A DNA stretch of 64,000 nucleotides from Podospora pseudocomata (lineage: Eukaryota; Ascomycota; Sordariomycetes; Sordariales; Podosporaceae): assembly GCF_035222375.1 (NCBI RefSeq), contig NC_085889.1, positions 2,480,001 to 2,544,000 on the forward strand. The letters run 5' to 3'. This document shows, in pieces, positions 1-10,613 of the stretch (position 1 is its first letter; each line of letters starts with the position of its first letter). A program made the translations under genes and the position numbers. Under the pieces are notes generated by a model that was given only the letters and a program-made list of their open reading frames with translations, made no database searches and was not told the origin of the DNA.

Positions 1-410
1 AGCTTAGTGTGACGAGGGAAATTCCCAGCCAGCCCTGTGCTGGAAGGGCACGATTGGTCGATTGCTCTAACCCACTTATTTTTGCCCTGCCTCAAGACTG
101 CACACAAATTGCTCTAGAATCCTATTCACTTGTTGATCAGCATTGTCACTCCTCCTGCTTGGGATCTCCCCCGCTTCCCACAAAAGAGAAAAGCAAGAGA
201 TATCCGAACAATACGTTCGCCCTCTGCTGCTTTTCATCGACACGCGCAACACCAGGACTCCACAAGTACCCCATCATCGTCACCCCAATTCCTGTCCAGT
301 CTTCACCGTCGTCATCTGCTGATTTCATCATCGCAGCTGAACCACTGACAGGCGTTTCCGGCAGGACTCAAACCCGAACTCAACTCTCATCCCATTCACC
401 CAAGCGCCAC

Positions 411-1098
411 GATGTCGCCCACAGCAGCAACTGTAGGTTCCCGATACCACATCATCGTCGACGGTGTTCCCCTATTCTTTCCACATACACAAACAGATAC
501 AGGTCATTCGGACAATGCGGTACTCTAGATACAGCACTGTGCTTTTTTCTCCTGGTCGACTTGCTCAGCTTTGTTTACTTTTGGACTTTTAAATTGCCGG
601 TAGTGATCCCTCACCGACCCTCGATGTCAGTGGCAAGGCCAAGACCGCATGCAAGAAGGATGAAGAAGCTGAATGATTGAGAGACTTGATGAGAAGACAG
701 GACAAGCTCATCAAGCGTTTGGAGTTGGAAAACGTGGGGATCAACCCGCCTGACTCGGAGGACACCACATCCGACAACACCAATGACAACCAGCTTTCGG
801 CCACATTTCCTGCTGCAACGAAGCATAACGCTGAGGCCCTTCCAGAGTTGGAGGCTGAGGCGACTGCCAGGCTGAACGCGGCGGAAAAGGCTTTGGCCTC
901 CAGCTGCGATTCGCTGTCGTCTCAAGTTATTGAGTTCATTGATGAGGAACTTCGGGATTTATTCGAGCACCATTGCAGCTCTGAATAGTTGTCTCCATGA
1001 GTATGAGGCATGCAGGGAACATCTGGCTGATGTTAGGGCCAGGGCCACAATGTTGCAGAATGCCGAATTCATGGCCTGGGGTCATAGCTTGGGTTCAT
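411..1098 (+). pseudogene. Decayed coiled-coil gene of unknown family
   Basis: I do not recognise the family. A start at 411 opens MSPTAATVGSRYHIIVDGV. After a probable intron, coding-like sequence resumes near 606 (DPSPTLDVSGKAK) and runs through a basic/acidic stretch into RRQDKLIKRLELEN and a helical, Glu/Ala-rich segment ending near 960. A TGA at about 674 interrupts this frame. After 960 the coding character moves to another frame (ALNSCLHEYEACREHL) and ends at a stop near 1098. The continuity of amino-acid character across both breaks suggests one ancestral coiled-coil protein of about 180-200 residues that is no longer translatable as a unit. A short alternative product starting at the ATG near 689 cannot be excluded. 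The intron boundaries are uncertain. Confidence 0.4.
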
Positions 1099-1464
1099 GA
1101 GGGGGTCATAGTATCCGAGGGTGTGGGTGGGCCGGAAGCTACCTACAGGCACGATGTCAAGCAGCCTCAAGAACCTGAAGCAGTAAACCAGAGAACACAT
1201 CCTCGACAGCCGTAGATGATCCACGGGGAAGCTGGGGATCGGGGATCCCTGCTGGCAATCCATGAGAATATGGGATAGCCCAGGAAAACAAAAAACTACC
1301 TATCACATAAAAAGTTCACCCAGCAAACTAACCAGACCTGAATGACACGTCCAAACACTGTGAAAACATTACTTTATTGGTATCAACCAACCTTTCTATC
1401 TACCTATCCAACCCCCTTTCCCTCAAAACCCTTTCCCCCTCCAAATCTATCCATCAACACTCAG

Positions 1465-2226
1465 TCAATTCCCCATCTCATACCCCCCACACCCCCTCCC
1501 CGGCTCAGCAACCTCATACGCATAAACATCAACCGCAAAATAAATCAACGTATCACTATCAAACCCACTTCTCTCATCCCCCCCCTCGGCCATGCCCAAA
1601 ACCTCATCCCACCCATCAGCATAATGGTGCACCGCATCCTCGCTCACCTGAGGGACGTGAAAAGTCCGGTGAAGCAAATCGGTAGCCCAGAACAGGTTGG
1701 TGGCCCCCTCCTTGACGGTGTACCCCAACCCGCAGACCTGATCCAGCCACCTTCTTTTCCCCGGGGCAAAAGACAAGTCGCAGATGACGGTTTCTTGCGT
1801 AGCGTTGGAACCGCGCCAGTGGCCGGCCCAGCCTTCTTGGGTGGCGCAATTCCGGTCTGGGTCGTCGCAGCGGAAGAGCATTTTCCCTCTCGCGGCGGAG
1901 GCGACGCGGGAGAAGACCCCTAGGGGGGCGATGGTGGTGGAGTTGGGCCCGAAGTACTTCTTGACAAAGGGGGATGACTGCCCGTGCTCGAGGAGATGAT
2001 CGCGGGCGACGGAGGCGAGGGCGACGGTCTCGTCAAAGGCGCGGGTGAGCTGGTGGGAGAGGGTGGAGTTGCAGCTTGAATGGATTGGGAAGGAGGGGGT
2101 GGTGGTGGAGGAGTCGGTGTTGGAGATGACGGTGGTGGTGGTGGTGGTGATCTCCTGGCGGCCCAAGGGGGAGGCTGACACGGCGGCGGCTGCGGTGAGG
2201 AGGGTGAGGAGAGTGGAGGAGCGCAT
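1465..2226 (-). CDS. Secreted HRXXH-motif protein (PRA1/Zps1/Asp f 2-like)
   Basis: Single-exon gene for a 253-residue secreted protein. The ATG at 2226 is chosen because it opens a clear signal peptide (MRSSTLLTLLTAAAAVSASP); the frame is open further upstream but gives no signal sequence. The mature part carries the family hallmarks FRCDDPD, EGWAGHWRGSN and the name-giving DLLHRTFHVP, which holds H-R-x-x-H. Four or more cysteines and several N-x-T/S sites fit an extracellular glycoprotein. Known relatives (Candida Pra1, Aspergillus Asp f 2, yeast Zps1) are cell-surface or secreted zinc-binding proteins with a metallopeptidase-like fold whose catalytic motif is altered. A zinc-scavenging role is likely but inferred. 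No zinc transporter gene is adjacent. Length is in the family range and the frame is unbroken. Confidence 0.85.
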   Translation of the reverse strand: MRSSTLLTLLTAAAAVSASPLGRQEITTTTTTVISNTDSSTTTPSFPIHSSCNSTLSHQLTRAFDETVALASVARDHLLEHGQSSPFVKKYFGPNSTTIAPLGVFSRVASAARGKMLFRCDDPDRNCATQEGWAGHWRGSNATQETVICDLSFAPGKRRWLDQVCGLGYTVKEGATNLFWATDLLHRTFHVPQVSEDAVHHYADGWDEVLGMAEGGDERSGFDSDTLIYFAVDVYAYEVAEPGRGCGGYEMGN

Positions 2227-2904
2227 TTTGTTTTTGGCTGGAGCGGGGGGATGGGAAGATGCCTGGGCGAGAAATGCAGGATGATGGCAGTGTGATCTTC
2301 GAATGGCACGCAGAAGGGGGGGGGGAAGGGCGGGTATTAATACTTGTGCCACTGGATTGGGACTCTGTGCATTTTCTTTTCTTTGAGGGGCTGGATTTAT
2401 GACAGCTGAGAACCTTGATGTCAATGTTGGTTCCTGAGAACCTTGATGTCTGGCAGGGTTGGGGATTCACCATGGGGCACCTTGATGGCCACGCCAAGAC
2501 AACTCCACCACTTTTTTGATAGGGAGATTGGCCAATCACCATCAGACGAACACCGTAATTGTGGTCAGAGATGCATAACAAAGGAACATCAAGTCCCGAT
2601 TCTGCACTCCAGGTGGTATTGAGAAGGCGGGTTGGTGGGTGTGTTGAACGGCATGGTGGTGACAAGCTTGGAATGCCCTCGGGTAACGCGCTGATCAAGG
2701 ACCCGGGAACCTGGGAAAAAGTCTTTTCGTTTCTGTGAAGCATGAAATCCTACGTGGGGGGGTTGCAACCTAGAAAGACACGCAATGGGCTAGAGCTGGA
2801 TGAGGCTATCCACCCATCTCAATCAAGAACAGTGTGTTCTGAAAGCCTTGCAGGACCTACACAAAGGAATCCAACGCTAGCTACTTATCCTTCAACATCA
2901 GTCA

Positions 2905-4752
2905 TTAACAAGCACTCATCCACTCCACAACCACCCTCAACCCCCTAGCCCCCCTCTTCGCCAACCCCGAAAGCCCAGAGACTGTCGTGGCAACATCCGA
3001 CTCCTCCGTCTCATACAACGTCAGTTCCGGCCGATCCCCCGGTCCGAACATTGCAACCAGGGGATGTCTCATGAAGACATAAACCAGATGAATCCCCAAA
3101 CATGTCCTGGACCCCCTACCCAAGCTTGCAAAATTCCTGTCCATTTCCGGCTTGTGATTCCCTGGTAACCACCGCTCTGGGCGGAAGGCGAGAGGATCAG
3201 GATAGACCTCAGGATCGGTGTTCAACATCCAGGCAGACATGCCTACTGGTGTTGCGGGGGGGATAACCCAGTCTTTGTATACGATCGGGGCGTCGAGGTT
3301 TCGTCTGGCTGACCCGCGCAGGGCTCCGAAGAAGAGGCTATATCTATGAGCTTAGCACTTTTCACAAGCTAGAGGGACAGTTGACCAAATTTACCGGTCC
3401 TTCCTTGACACAAGCCTTGAGATACTCTGCTTGTTGAGGTTTATCCAAGCCGGCGTCTCCTGCTTTGAGTCCATATCGGGTCCGAGAAGGTCATCCAATT
3501 CAGAGCGGAGCTTCTCCTTGATGTCTGGATTGGCCAAGATATGATATGTAGTCACCATCATTACCCGTGGTAAGTTGAAGATGGTCGCCATGAATATGTG
3601 AGTAGCTCCGCGCAGACCCTCTCGGGAGTCCTTTCGTGTGGGGGTAGGTTGCTATTCAGAAGGTGGGCAATGAGCCTGGTGTCGGGACTGAGATGTTCGT
3701 CTGTCAATTCGTCGTCTGAGGTGGTGACAGTGGTCTTGGACGTCGAGATGCGCGCGGCACGGGAGGAGTCAAATTGCTTTTTAACGAGCTAGAGGGAGAA
3801 GAATGGTTAGCCATCATGGAGGAAGCTGAGGGTTGGGGATGACAACTCACCCAATACAAGCGATTATTCGTTGCCACCGTCGGGGCCAGCCGCAAGAGGA
3901 GAGTTAGGGGATGGCGTTGATTAGACCCGTAACCCAGGAGAAATGATTCAACCAAGCCGAAACCCGAGCCACTGTTTGGAGGGCTGAGTAGCTGCAGAGG
4001 TCAGCGGTCCAATCTTGATCTTGCCTGATGATACAGAAGCCTACATTGAGCCCGGAAGTTGTAGTTCATCAGTCTCCGTCAAATCTGCCGCATCATCAAA
4101 ACTGAAAGCGGCCACCAGATCAGCGGATACGACCGTGAACAGGTCTTCCATCTTGACCACCGAGCCTGATCGGTGAAGCTTCTGGAGTCTCGATCGTATT
4201 CGCCGTGAGATCTGCCAAATAATCGGCTCCATATTATCAGTGTTTCTTGAAGAGAAGAATGTCGCAAGAGGCTTTCGTCGCAGTTTGTGTAGCTCATGCG
4301 ACTCGGTCAGAATGTGGGAGCTGTCAATCAGACGCAGCCCTTGCTGAGACCAGGCATATTTCTCGATACGATGCTTGACACCAGATGAGTAGATCTGAGA
4401 AAACAACACTGGGTCGCTGGCATGGAGTTCCCAGGGGTTGATCCTGATGATGGGGCCTACTTGGAATGAAACCGACTTAGTCTATGTCCAGTCGATGGGT
4501 TGGCAGAGCGATGTTACCATATTTTTCATGCAGCTTCTGTACCTTCAAGTAGAATTGGCCGTCTTTAATGATGTCGTAGTAAAACTCGTACCAACCCGTG
4601 AGTGCTGCAAGTTTGGGGCCTGGAAAACGGGAAAGCGGGGAAAGGTAAAGTCGGTATAATGACACGCCACTGAGGTAAACACCGAGGCAAGCTAGCACAA
4701 CGACTGGTAGTGGCGGGGCTGCCTCCATCAAATCACTGAGTTGCTCCAGCAT
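2905..4752 (-). pseudogene. Cytochrome P450 pseudogene (trichodiene-oxygenase-like class)
   Basis: The N-terminus from the ATG at 4752 has an ER anchor (about residues 8-35) followed by the proline-rich hinge SRFPGPKLAALTGWYEFYYD. Further parts of a P450 follow in order: GPIIRINPWELH and the C-helix region (about 4440-4041), the ERTPE segment before helix I (about 3625), DPEVYPDPLAFRPERW (about 3200), and the haem loop LGRGSRTCLG near 3110, with the cysteine ligand present. The reading frame changes at least three times: near 3900, between the ERVCAELLT segment and VMMVTTYHILANPD near 3590, and near 3425 before YLKACVKEG. Where helix I should carry the acid-threonine pair, the sequence reads IFNLPRV. 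The gene is therefore probably non-functional. Fungal P450s of this build are mostly secondary-metabolism monooxygenases, but no partner biosynthetic genes lie beside it. Confidence 0.75.
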
Positions 4753-5825
4753 GGTTGACGCCGCTGAGAAGACGCTGATGATATGTTTGCCTGAGCACAA
4801 AGAGACGGAGGAGCAAAAGGCACAACATCCATCAGAGAATAATTAATGGACTGTGGTCAGTTGACCTTTATACCTTCGCTTCTATCAGCGGCTGCATATA
4901 GTGATGATCAGTTTCTACCGCCAATCCAATCATCAAGATAGCGATGTTGCACGAGCCGGTATGCTGCAAGCCTTTCTGAGAACACTTCTAATTGGTTCAT
5001 TTTCTCGACCAAAGTGCAGATTGCTGGTAAAAACCGGCGAGTGTCGGAAAGGGCCTTCAAGCTGATCTTATCGCCAGCCGTCTCCCCTGGTTTTTCAAAA
5101 CTGGCCCCGCATCCAACGTGATCCCCGAAAGTCGCCTAGACAGATTGGAAGGAATCCCCCTCGTCAACGAGTTCGGTCCTTCTACGACGACTGGGTCGAT
5201 GCCATGGAGCCAACCGAAACGTGACACCCGCGCTGAGACCCTCGACCTTTTTGAACACTTTGCTTCTGGCCCTCTACAACCGTCAATGCTCTCCAACTTG
5301 GGAGCTGCATCACCACCCATCTACAAATATCCAGGCCGGATTGATAATGTAAGCTTTTGAGACTGATCGCCCGTGCGTGTCGTGGATGGTCAAAATTTGG
5401 AACAAGTGGACTGAGCACCGGACGAACCCACAGCGGGATGTCGCCTTCAGTTTCAGTTATGATCTTCTTCAGCCGAGCTTGTAGTGTTTCCTGCGCTCGT
5501 TATGGTTACTTTCAGCCCCTTTCGTGAGAATCTAGCCGATGCTTCTTCCCCTTTCTAATCCCAGCCCTTCTTGGCAATAAACAGAGTTCCGTTCCGGTGA
5601 ACTGAATGTAGGTGAATGTTTTCCAAACTTTATCAAGTTCCACTCGCACCTCCACTTAACACGAAAAGTGTGGGAAATGGCGGCGCCTTGCCACACAACT
5701 GGTGACTCAAGTGGCTTCCCAGTGCTCTAAACCTTTCTTTGCCCCTGGTAGAAAGAGGCTTGCTTCCCGCCTACTTAACATCGCACACTCAAGCTTCGGA
5801 CAAAAAACAAGAGACCGCGATCAAA
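4753..5825. other. Gene-free stretch upstream of the P450 pseudogene
   Basis: The first 150 bases would be the P450 promoter and hold no clear TATA box. Around 5130-5330 one frame on the plus strand has mild coding character (RVRSFYDDWVDAMEPTE), but it breaks at once and I cannot assign it. I see no RNA gene here. Confidence 0.4.
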
Positions 5826-6004
5826 TAGTAAGGCCTTTGAAGATAGTTCACACGCCTCTTAGCCATCTAACAAGGCCTATTGTCGATATTTAACGCCTAT
5901 TTACTATCTTTCCAGGCATATCAACCATCTTATTAAGGCCTTCAAAGATAGTTAACACGCCTCTAAAACATCTACTAAGGCCTTCGACTATCCTCAAAGG
6001 CCTA
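5826..6004. repeat. Degenerate short-repeat cluster, family A
   Basis: About seven irregular copies of a 22-26-bp unit, roughly AAGGCCTTCAAAGATAGTT or its variants (AAGGCCT...ACTATC), with units ending in ATCT or ATAGTT. The cluster abuts the left end of the transposon at 6005. Related units resume at once on its right side, so the transposon appears to have inserted within the cluster. Confidence 0.7.
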
Positions 6005-6047
6005 ACGTGGTTTATAAGCGAAAGCGCCATATAAGCGAAAGCGCCAC
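6005..6047 (+). repeat. Left terminal inverted repeat of transposon copy 1
   Basis: 43 bp beginning ACGTGGTT. Positions 6013-6046 contain the 17-mer TATAAGCGAAAGCGCCA twice in direct tandem. The repeat matches the complement of 7129-7171 at 42 of 43 positions. Confidence 0.9.
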
Positions 6048-6103
6048 GCAATTGATCCACACGTAACATCTCCCTTCTTCATCCTCCTTCTCTACAACTG
6101 AAC

Positions 6104-7064
6104 ATGCCTCAAAAAAACGATGAAAGTAGCATAATCTTGGCCCTCGAAGCGATGAGGAATGACCCGAAACTAAGCCTAAGAGCTGCAGCAAAGATCTATT
6201 CTGTCGATCATCGGAAGCTGGGTCGCCGCAAGCAGGGTCAGCCATCACGACGCGATATTTCAGCCAACTCGCGGAAGCTGACTACTCTAGAAGAGTCTGT
6301 TATTATTCAATATATTATCGACCATAGGGCCCTTTGGTAGTCGTACTTCCGATTAAAACGCGTAGTGAGTTCTGGTTGCCGTTTAACAAAGTTGTGCGCC
6401 CAGAGCGCGCCGACGCGTCCCGCATCGCGTTCGGCAAGCAATCGGTTGGCCATATCTTCCACACCAGACAAGCGAGGAGGAAATCCTTTCAAATCTAGCG
6501 AAGATCCAGAGGTTATTGGCGGCTGGTTTACACTTGTACGGAACACAATTGCGAAGTATGGTATTCTGGAGGTGGACATCTACAACTTTGATGAGACGGG
6601 GTTTATGATGGGTCTCTAAAACGCCAAACAACCCAACTGAAGCCTCTTCACAATCTAATCTCATCAAGTCTCGGATTGCACAGCATCAGAATAGCTCTCC
6701 AACTGAGATTTTAAAGGCAGTTGACGTCCTTGCGAAAGGAACGTCCAGGATAATGCATCAGTTAGCATTATTGAAGGTAGAGAACCAGAGTCTCCGAGCA
6801 GCAAATGAAGCACTAAGCAAGCGCCGAAGGGCCAAAAAGCAACGTGTTCGGCAAGGAGGATCACTCTCTGTACAAGGTGCACAGGATTTGCAGGGTCAGA
6901 GAGATGTTGAGGCGCAGATAATGGAGGAAACGCAGGTAGGTAGTGGTCGGAAGCCGAGGACCGAGACGCGTGCGCGACGTTGTGGCAACTGCGGCGAGCC
7001 TGGTCATAATGCGCGCACATGTCAGAGAGTTGTAGAAACGTCTGAGGAAGATAATTCCAAGTAA
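6104..7064 (+). pseudogene. Remnant pogo-like transposase gene
   Basis: The ATG at 6104 opens a helix-turn-helix region (MPQKNDESSIILALEAMRND, then SLRAAAKIYSV) that runs to about 6322. The next block, carrying FPPRLSGVEDMANRLL, FVKRQPELTTRF and KYDYQRALW, is encoded on the opposite strand (about 6500 down to 6325), so this piece has been flipped. Plus-strand coding resumes with EDPEVIGGWFTLVRN and IYNFDETGFMMG, the first DDE aspartate. It then jumps across a deletion of the rest of the catalytic domain to KTPNNPTEASSQ and a coiled region (LLKVENQSLRAANEALSKRR). The end, CGNCGEPGHNARTC, is a CCHC zinc knuckle. The corresponding order in the second transposon at 29.4-30.6 kb is uninterrupted through this region and shows the original layout. 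Confidence 0.8.
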
Positions 7065-7128
7065 TTTTAATTGTTTTGAGCTGTTTTGGTGGAATTGTTC
7101 TTGTATTTGCAGTGTGGGTGCAGGGAGT

Positions 7129-7171
7129 GTGGCGCTTTCGCTTATATGGCGCTTTCGTTTATAAACCACGT
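7129..7171 (-). repeat. Right terminal inverted repeat of transposon copy 1
   Basis: Complementary to 6005-6047 with a single C-to-T type difference. It also carries the tandem 17-mer (TGGCGCTTTCGCTTATA on the plus strand) and is followed by the TA at 7172-7173. Confidence 0.9.
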
Positions 7172-7173
7172 TA

Positions 7174-7258
7174 TCATACATATTTAACACCTATTTATTT
7201 TATTTGAAGGCATTCAAGCCATCTCCAAAGGTCTTTCGACTATCTTTTGAGGCCCTCC
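7174..7258. repeat. Family A short-repeat cluster, continuation
   Basis: Three to four degenerate units (for example AAGGTCTTTCGACTATCTTT) directly right of the transposon and ending just before the start of the next gene remnant at 7264. Confidence 0.6.
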
Positions 7259-7263
7259 ACAAC

Positions 7264-8721
7264 ATGAGTCCAGGATGGTGGGGATGCCCCATTTGTGGTT
7301 GGCGTATCTACGTTGAACGAAACCAGCCATCTTGGCGGAATGAGTTCCGTGGTGGTACGTGTCGCTATTGATGGACAAAGACTGATAGCTGACATCGTGC
7401 TTGTGTATCCAGTATGGAAAGACCTCAACAATGGCCAAGTCACGGTAACTGGGATTGGCATCTACGACGAATCCGAGGACTTCATCGCTCTGGTGGATTT
7501 CAATGCTCGATACGATGACGACGGATAGGACAAGCCTAGAGCCGACGAAGTTTTGCTAGAATGGAAGGATCCCATCCAGGGCAGGTACGGATTTGCCATG
7601 CACGCTGTTTTCTGGGCGCTACTAGAAGAAGGAATGGGGCCCCCCAACACCGTCCCTGTCAAGAGAGTATTTCAGATTCTGGACTCACTTCCTGAAAGAC
7701 TAGGGCTTTTCCAACTTGATTGGGGCATCGGTTACGGAGCCAACGAGGCATGCCTTCCTTAGGAGCCTTGTCTTCATTTGCAGTCACCGGGCGGCCCACC
7801 ATCATCTTCTGAGCCAACCGCTCCAGCTGCGACTGATGTGAGATGCAATGATGATACAGCTCGCGGAGCCCGCGCTAACCGAGATCATATCGTGGAGCGT
7901 GTCAAGGCACTTGTCGATATCGTGCGGCTACATCATGAAGTTCAAGAACTGGTTTCACCTTGGAATGAGGCCTCTGAGGCTGACGACACACGTTGGCGCA
8001 TGGTAGCTGGAAGTCTGGAAGGTAGTACCGATAAGATCATATATCCTCATCATGTTGGTTGTCGAGAGCTATTCCATAACACGATTTCCGTCCCTGAAGA
8101 TATCTCACGGGTATCGGTGTCCACCATCCAAGCTGGGCAGTTTTGGACCCAGTTTGGGCGTCCAGACGGGGCTTATCTGGAACACCTGACTCGAGTGTCA
8201 TTCTACGACTCTTCCCGTTTGGTCTTTGAGTATGACAGCAATGATATTCCGGCTGTCCATACATCATTTGGGAGGGCGGTAAAACGGAATCATCAGGAAA
8301 AGGTGCACTTCGACATTGACGGCCCTGGCGGTGAACCCATCATCAGTGTTACTATCCGCCAGATTGTCCAGAACAACGAAGAGGAACTTGGCCCAACTGA
8401 TGGGCTTTTGGGTTCTTTCGAGGTATGTCATTTTCTATTCACACAGCACATATGGGTTAGATTTGGGATTGGCATACTAATGAGAGACTATTGTACTAGA
8501 TTCGCACGAACAAGGGGAATCGCTGCTATTTTCTCGTGGGCGATGAGGATAACGATGAGGATGACGATGAGGAAGGCGATGAGGGGGGACGGGACATCAA
8601 AGTCATGGAGTTCGTAGCTAAGCCGCGTACTGAGGTCACTGGATTCTACGGGGTCCAGTATTTCATGGCAACTGGACTGGGGGCGCTAGGAATTATGACA
8701 ACCCTGGCGAGCATTAGGTAA
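7264..8721 (+). pseudogene. Decayed F-box-family gene, paralogue 1
   Basis: The ATG at 7264 opens MSPGWWGCPICGWRIYVERN, ending in NEFRG. A clean intron (7355-7412, GTACGT...CCAG) leads into WKDLNN, a linker ending DFNARYDDDG, and, after an in-frame TAG near 7527, GRYGFAMHAVFWALLEEGMG and VKRVFQILDSLPERLG. This order is typical of an expanded fungal family whose intact members carry an F-box in the middle. Here the F-box is absent: the frame stops near 7762 and resumes in the C-terminal part (ISRVSVSTIQAGQFW, LTRVSFYDSSRLVFEYDSNDIP, HFDIDGPGGEPI). A probable intron near 8422-8500 precedes IRTNKGNRCYFLVG and an acidic stretch. The stop and missing domain make it a pseudogene. A second decayed member is at 32951-34664. 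Confidence 0.65.
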
Positions 8722-10019
8722 ACTGTCATAAATAACCACATTTTTCTGAAGCATGTCCCAGCCACGGACATCATTTCGTCTACCAAAAGACGGATTATCA
8801 ACCAGATCTAGATCTAGCTATGACATTAATGGAAATACAGCAGACTATCTTCAAGCCCAACACCAGCAATGACTCAGGTGGTTAGCTCCCGGTTGTCCAT
8901 TTCACCACTTATCAATGATGACGTGGACATTTCATGCTCAGTTCCTTCCCTTGTGCTGTATCAACCCAGTGTACCTGTTCCAGTTGTCGCTGTGCTGCTT
9001 CGGGGCATTGAGTGTGGTGATCCGTCCCGGGGCGCCAAACTGAAAGGCTTGTGTTCCACAGTCCACTATGGGACGACCAGCTGACTCCTGATTTGATTCT
9101 GAGGTGAGGTTTGCGGTTCTGCAGAGATGGTTGTCCAAGAAGATACAACCAAGTGAGAGAGGGAGAGCGATGGTAGTAATACACTCGTTTCGACTCTTCC
9201 TTGTAGTCTGTTATTCATGGACCGTGGTGCTGCAGCACCAGAAGGTGCCATCTCTCCGTGGCGGTGAGCTTACAGCCGCAAGAGATTGCCTACTCAATCA
9301 ATGATTTAGATGATCTTACCTCTCCGAGCACCATGACGGTGCTCTCATTTGGCGAGCGCTGCTGACACGATGTTAGGGGAGAGCTAATATGTTGATACAC
9401 CGGCAATAACGGGCGGACAGTTTGGGGGTTTGGGATGTCTTGTGACAGTCAGTAGCTTGAAAATGTCAATCTTGACGCAGAGAAATCCTGTTTAATGGTT
9501 GGTTTATGGGTGTATTTCTCGGTTGTTCCCCATACCGAAGCAGGATATTCAGGAGGTTCTGGCTAGAACTTGTGTGTCACGGTGGTGGATTCTTGTCACA
9601 AGGTGCTTCACGTGAAGCAGTCCAATTGAAGGGGGAAAAGATGGTTGTATTTCTCAAGCCCTGATAAGGTCTTCAACTTCCAATTTTAGCCACCCAAAGA
9701 TGGATCCAGTTCATATTCCCACAAACTACTGATGCCAAAGACATATCGATTCGGGCCAGTGAGGTATATATAGGATGTTCTACTATCAAGATAGACTTAG
9801 ACAGCTGATCTTTCTGATTGCTAAATTGTGTGTAAACATGGCTGCCGCTGCCCCTGACAATAAGATGCCTAGCTGATACCCCTAAGTCTTATCTTACCAC
9901 CAGCACCCCTATCTTGCAGGCTCCACCCGTCGCCCCACCAACCATTTGTGCTGTCAACAATCTAAAAGGGGGAAGCTCCCACGTCGTCGACAAAATAAAT
10001 GGCACTGCAAAACACTGAA
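8722..10019. other. Gene-free stretch
   Basis: No frame here has convincing coding character. Short frames around 8870-9300 are open on both strands but look random. A GATA-type TCTTATCTTA lies near 9885. I see no RNA gene or structured repeat. Confidence 0.4.
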
Positions 10020-10135
10020 TCAGGCGTCCGAAATAGTTGATAGGCCCTGAAAATAGTCAGGAGGCCTTAAAACATTGTCAAGAGGCCTTAACCGATAGCT
10101 TATGGGCCTTAAAAGAGAGTTAAAAGCCTTGTCTT
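10020..10135. repeat. Family A short-repeat cluster
   Basis: Five degenerate units on the opposite orientation relative to the 5.9-kb cluster, such as AGGCCCTGAAAATAGTC and AGGCCTTAACCGATAGC. It stands alone, with no transposon or recognisable gene fragment beside it. Confidence 0.6.
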
Positions 10136-10613
10136 TGTTCTGACGAGGCGTAGTTGTATTTTGCCCATCTCTGGCGCGTTCTTGTCTTCAACTTTCGCTC
10201 ATTCTACGCTGACCTCCACAGAGCAAAGTATTGTCTGAACTTTACTCACCCACGCGTCTCCCACGTGTCTCCTCAGTGCAGATGAGGTCACGAATCAGTT
10301 CACGAGCTGCAAATCACAAAGGCAGTCGCACCAAATAATGTAAATCAACGCAATCTCATTGGTCTCTGTACGCCCTAAATAGCTGCCTGTGATACCTTCC
10401 CTTTTAAAAGCGATACGAAAAGTAAAAAAGCAGCGCGAAATAATAACTCCCTGATGATATCCCCAAACGCCTCCCATGCACGGTTATCCCGGGGTATCAT
10501 TCCATCCCATCCCATATCCCACGTATCCTCCCCACCAAATCCATCGAGCAACGCCGACTAGAAAAACCAACAAAGCATGCCGTTTACTCAGCGTTATCAG
10601 CAGGAAATCCATG

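Larger units (their letters stand above)
6005..7171 (+). mobile_element. Pogo/Fot1-like DNA transposon, defective copy 1
   Basis: An 1167-bp element with 43-bp terminal inverted repeats that differ at one base, flanked by TA dinucleotides at 6003-6004 and 7172-7173. This is the target-site duplication used by Tc1/mariner-superfamily (Fot1/pogo) elements. Inside are the remains of one transposase gene on the plus strand: an N-terminal helix-turn-helix segment, the first catalytic aspartate motif FDETGFMMG, and a C-terminal zinc knuckle. The central catalytic region after FMMG is missing, and a segment of about 170 bp before it is inverted. The copy cannot make a full transposase but keeps both ends, so it could in principle be moved by one supplied elsewhere. 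Confidence 0.85.
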
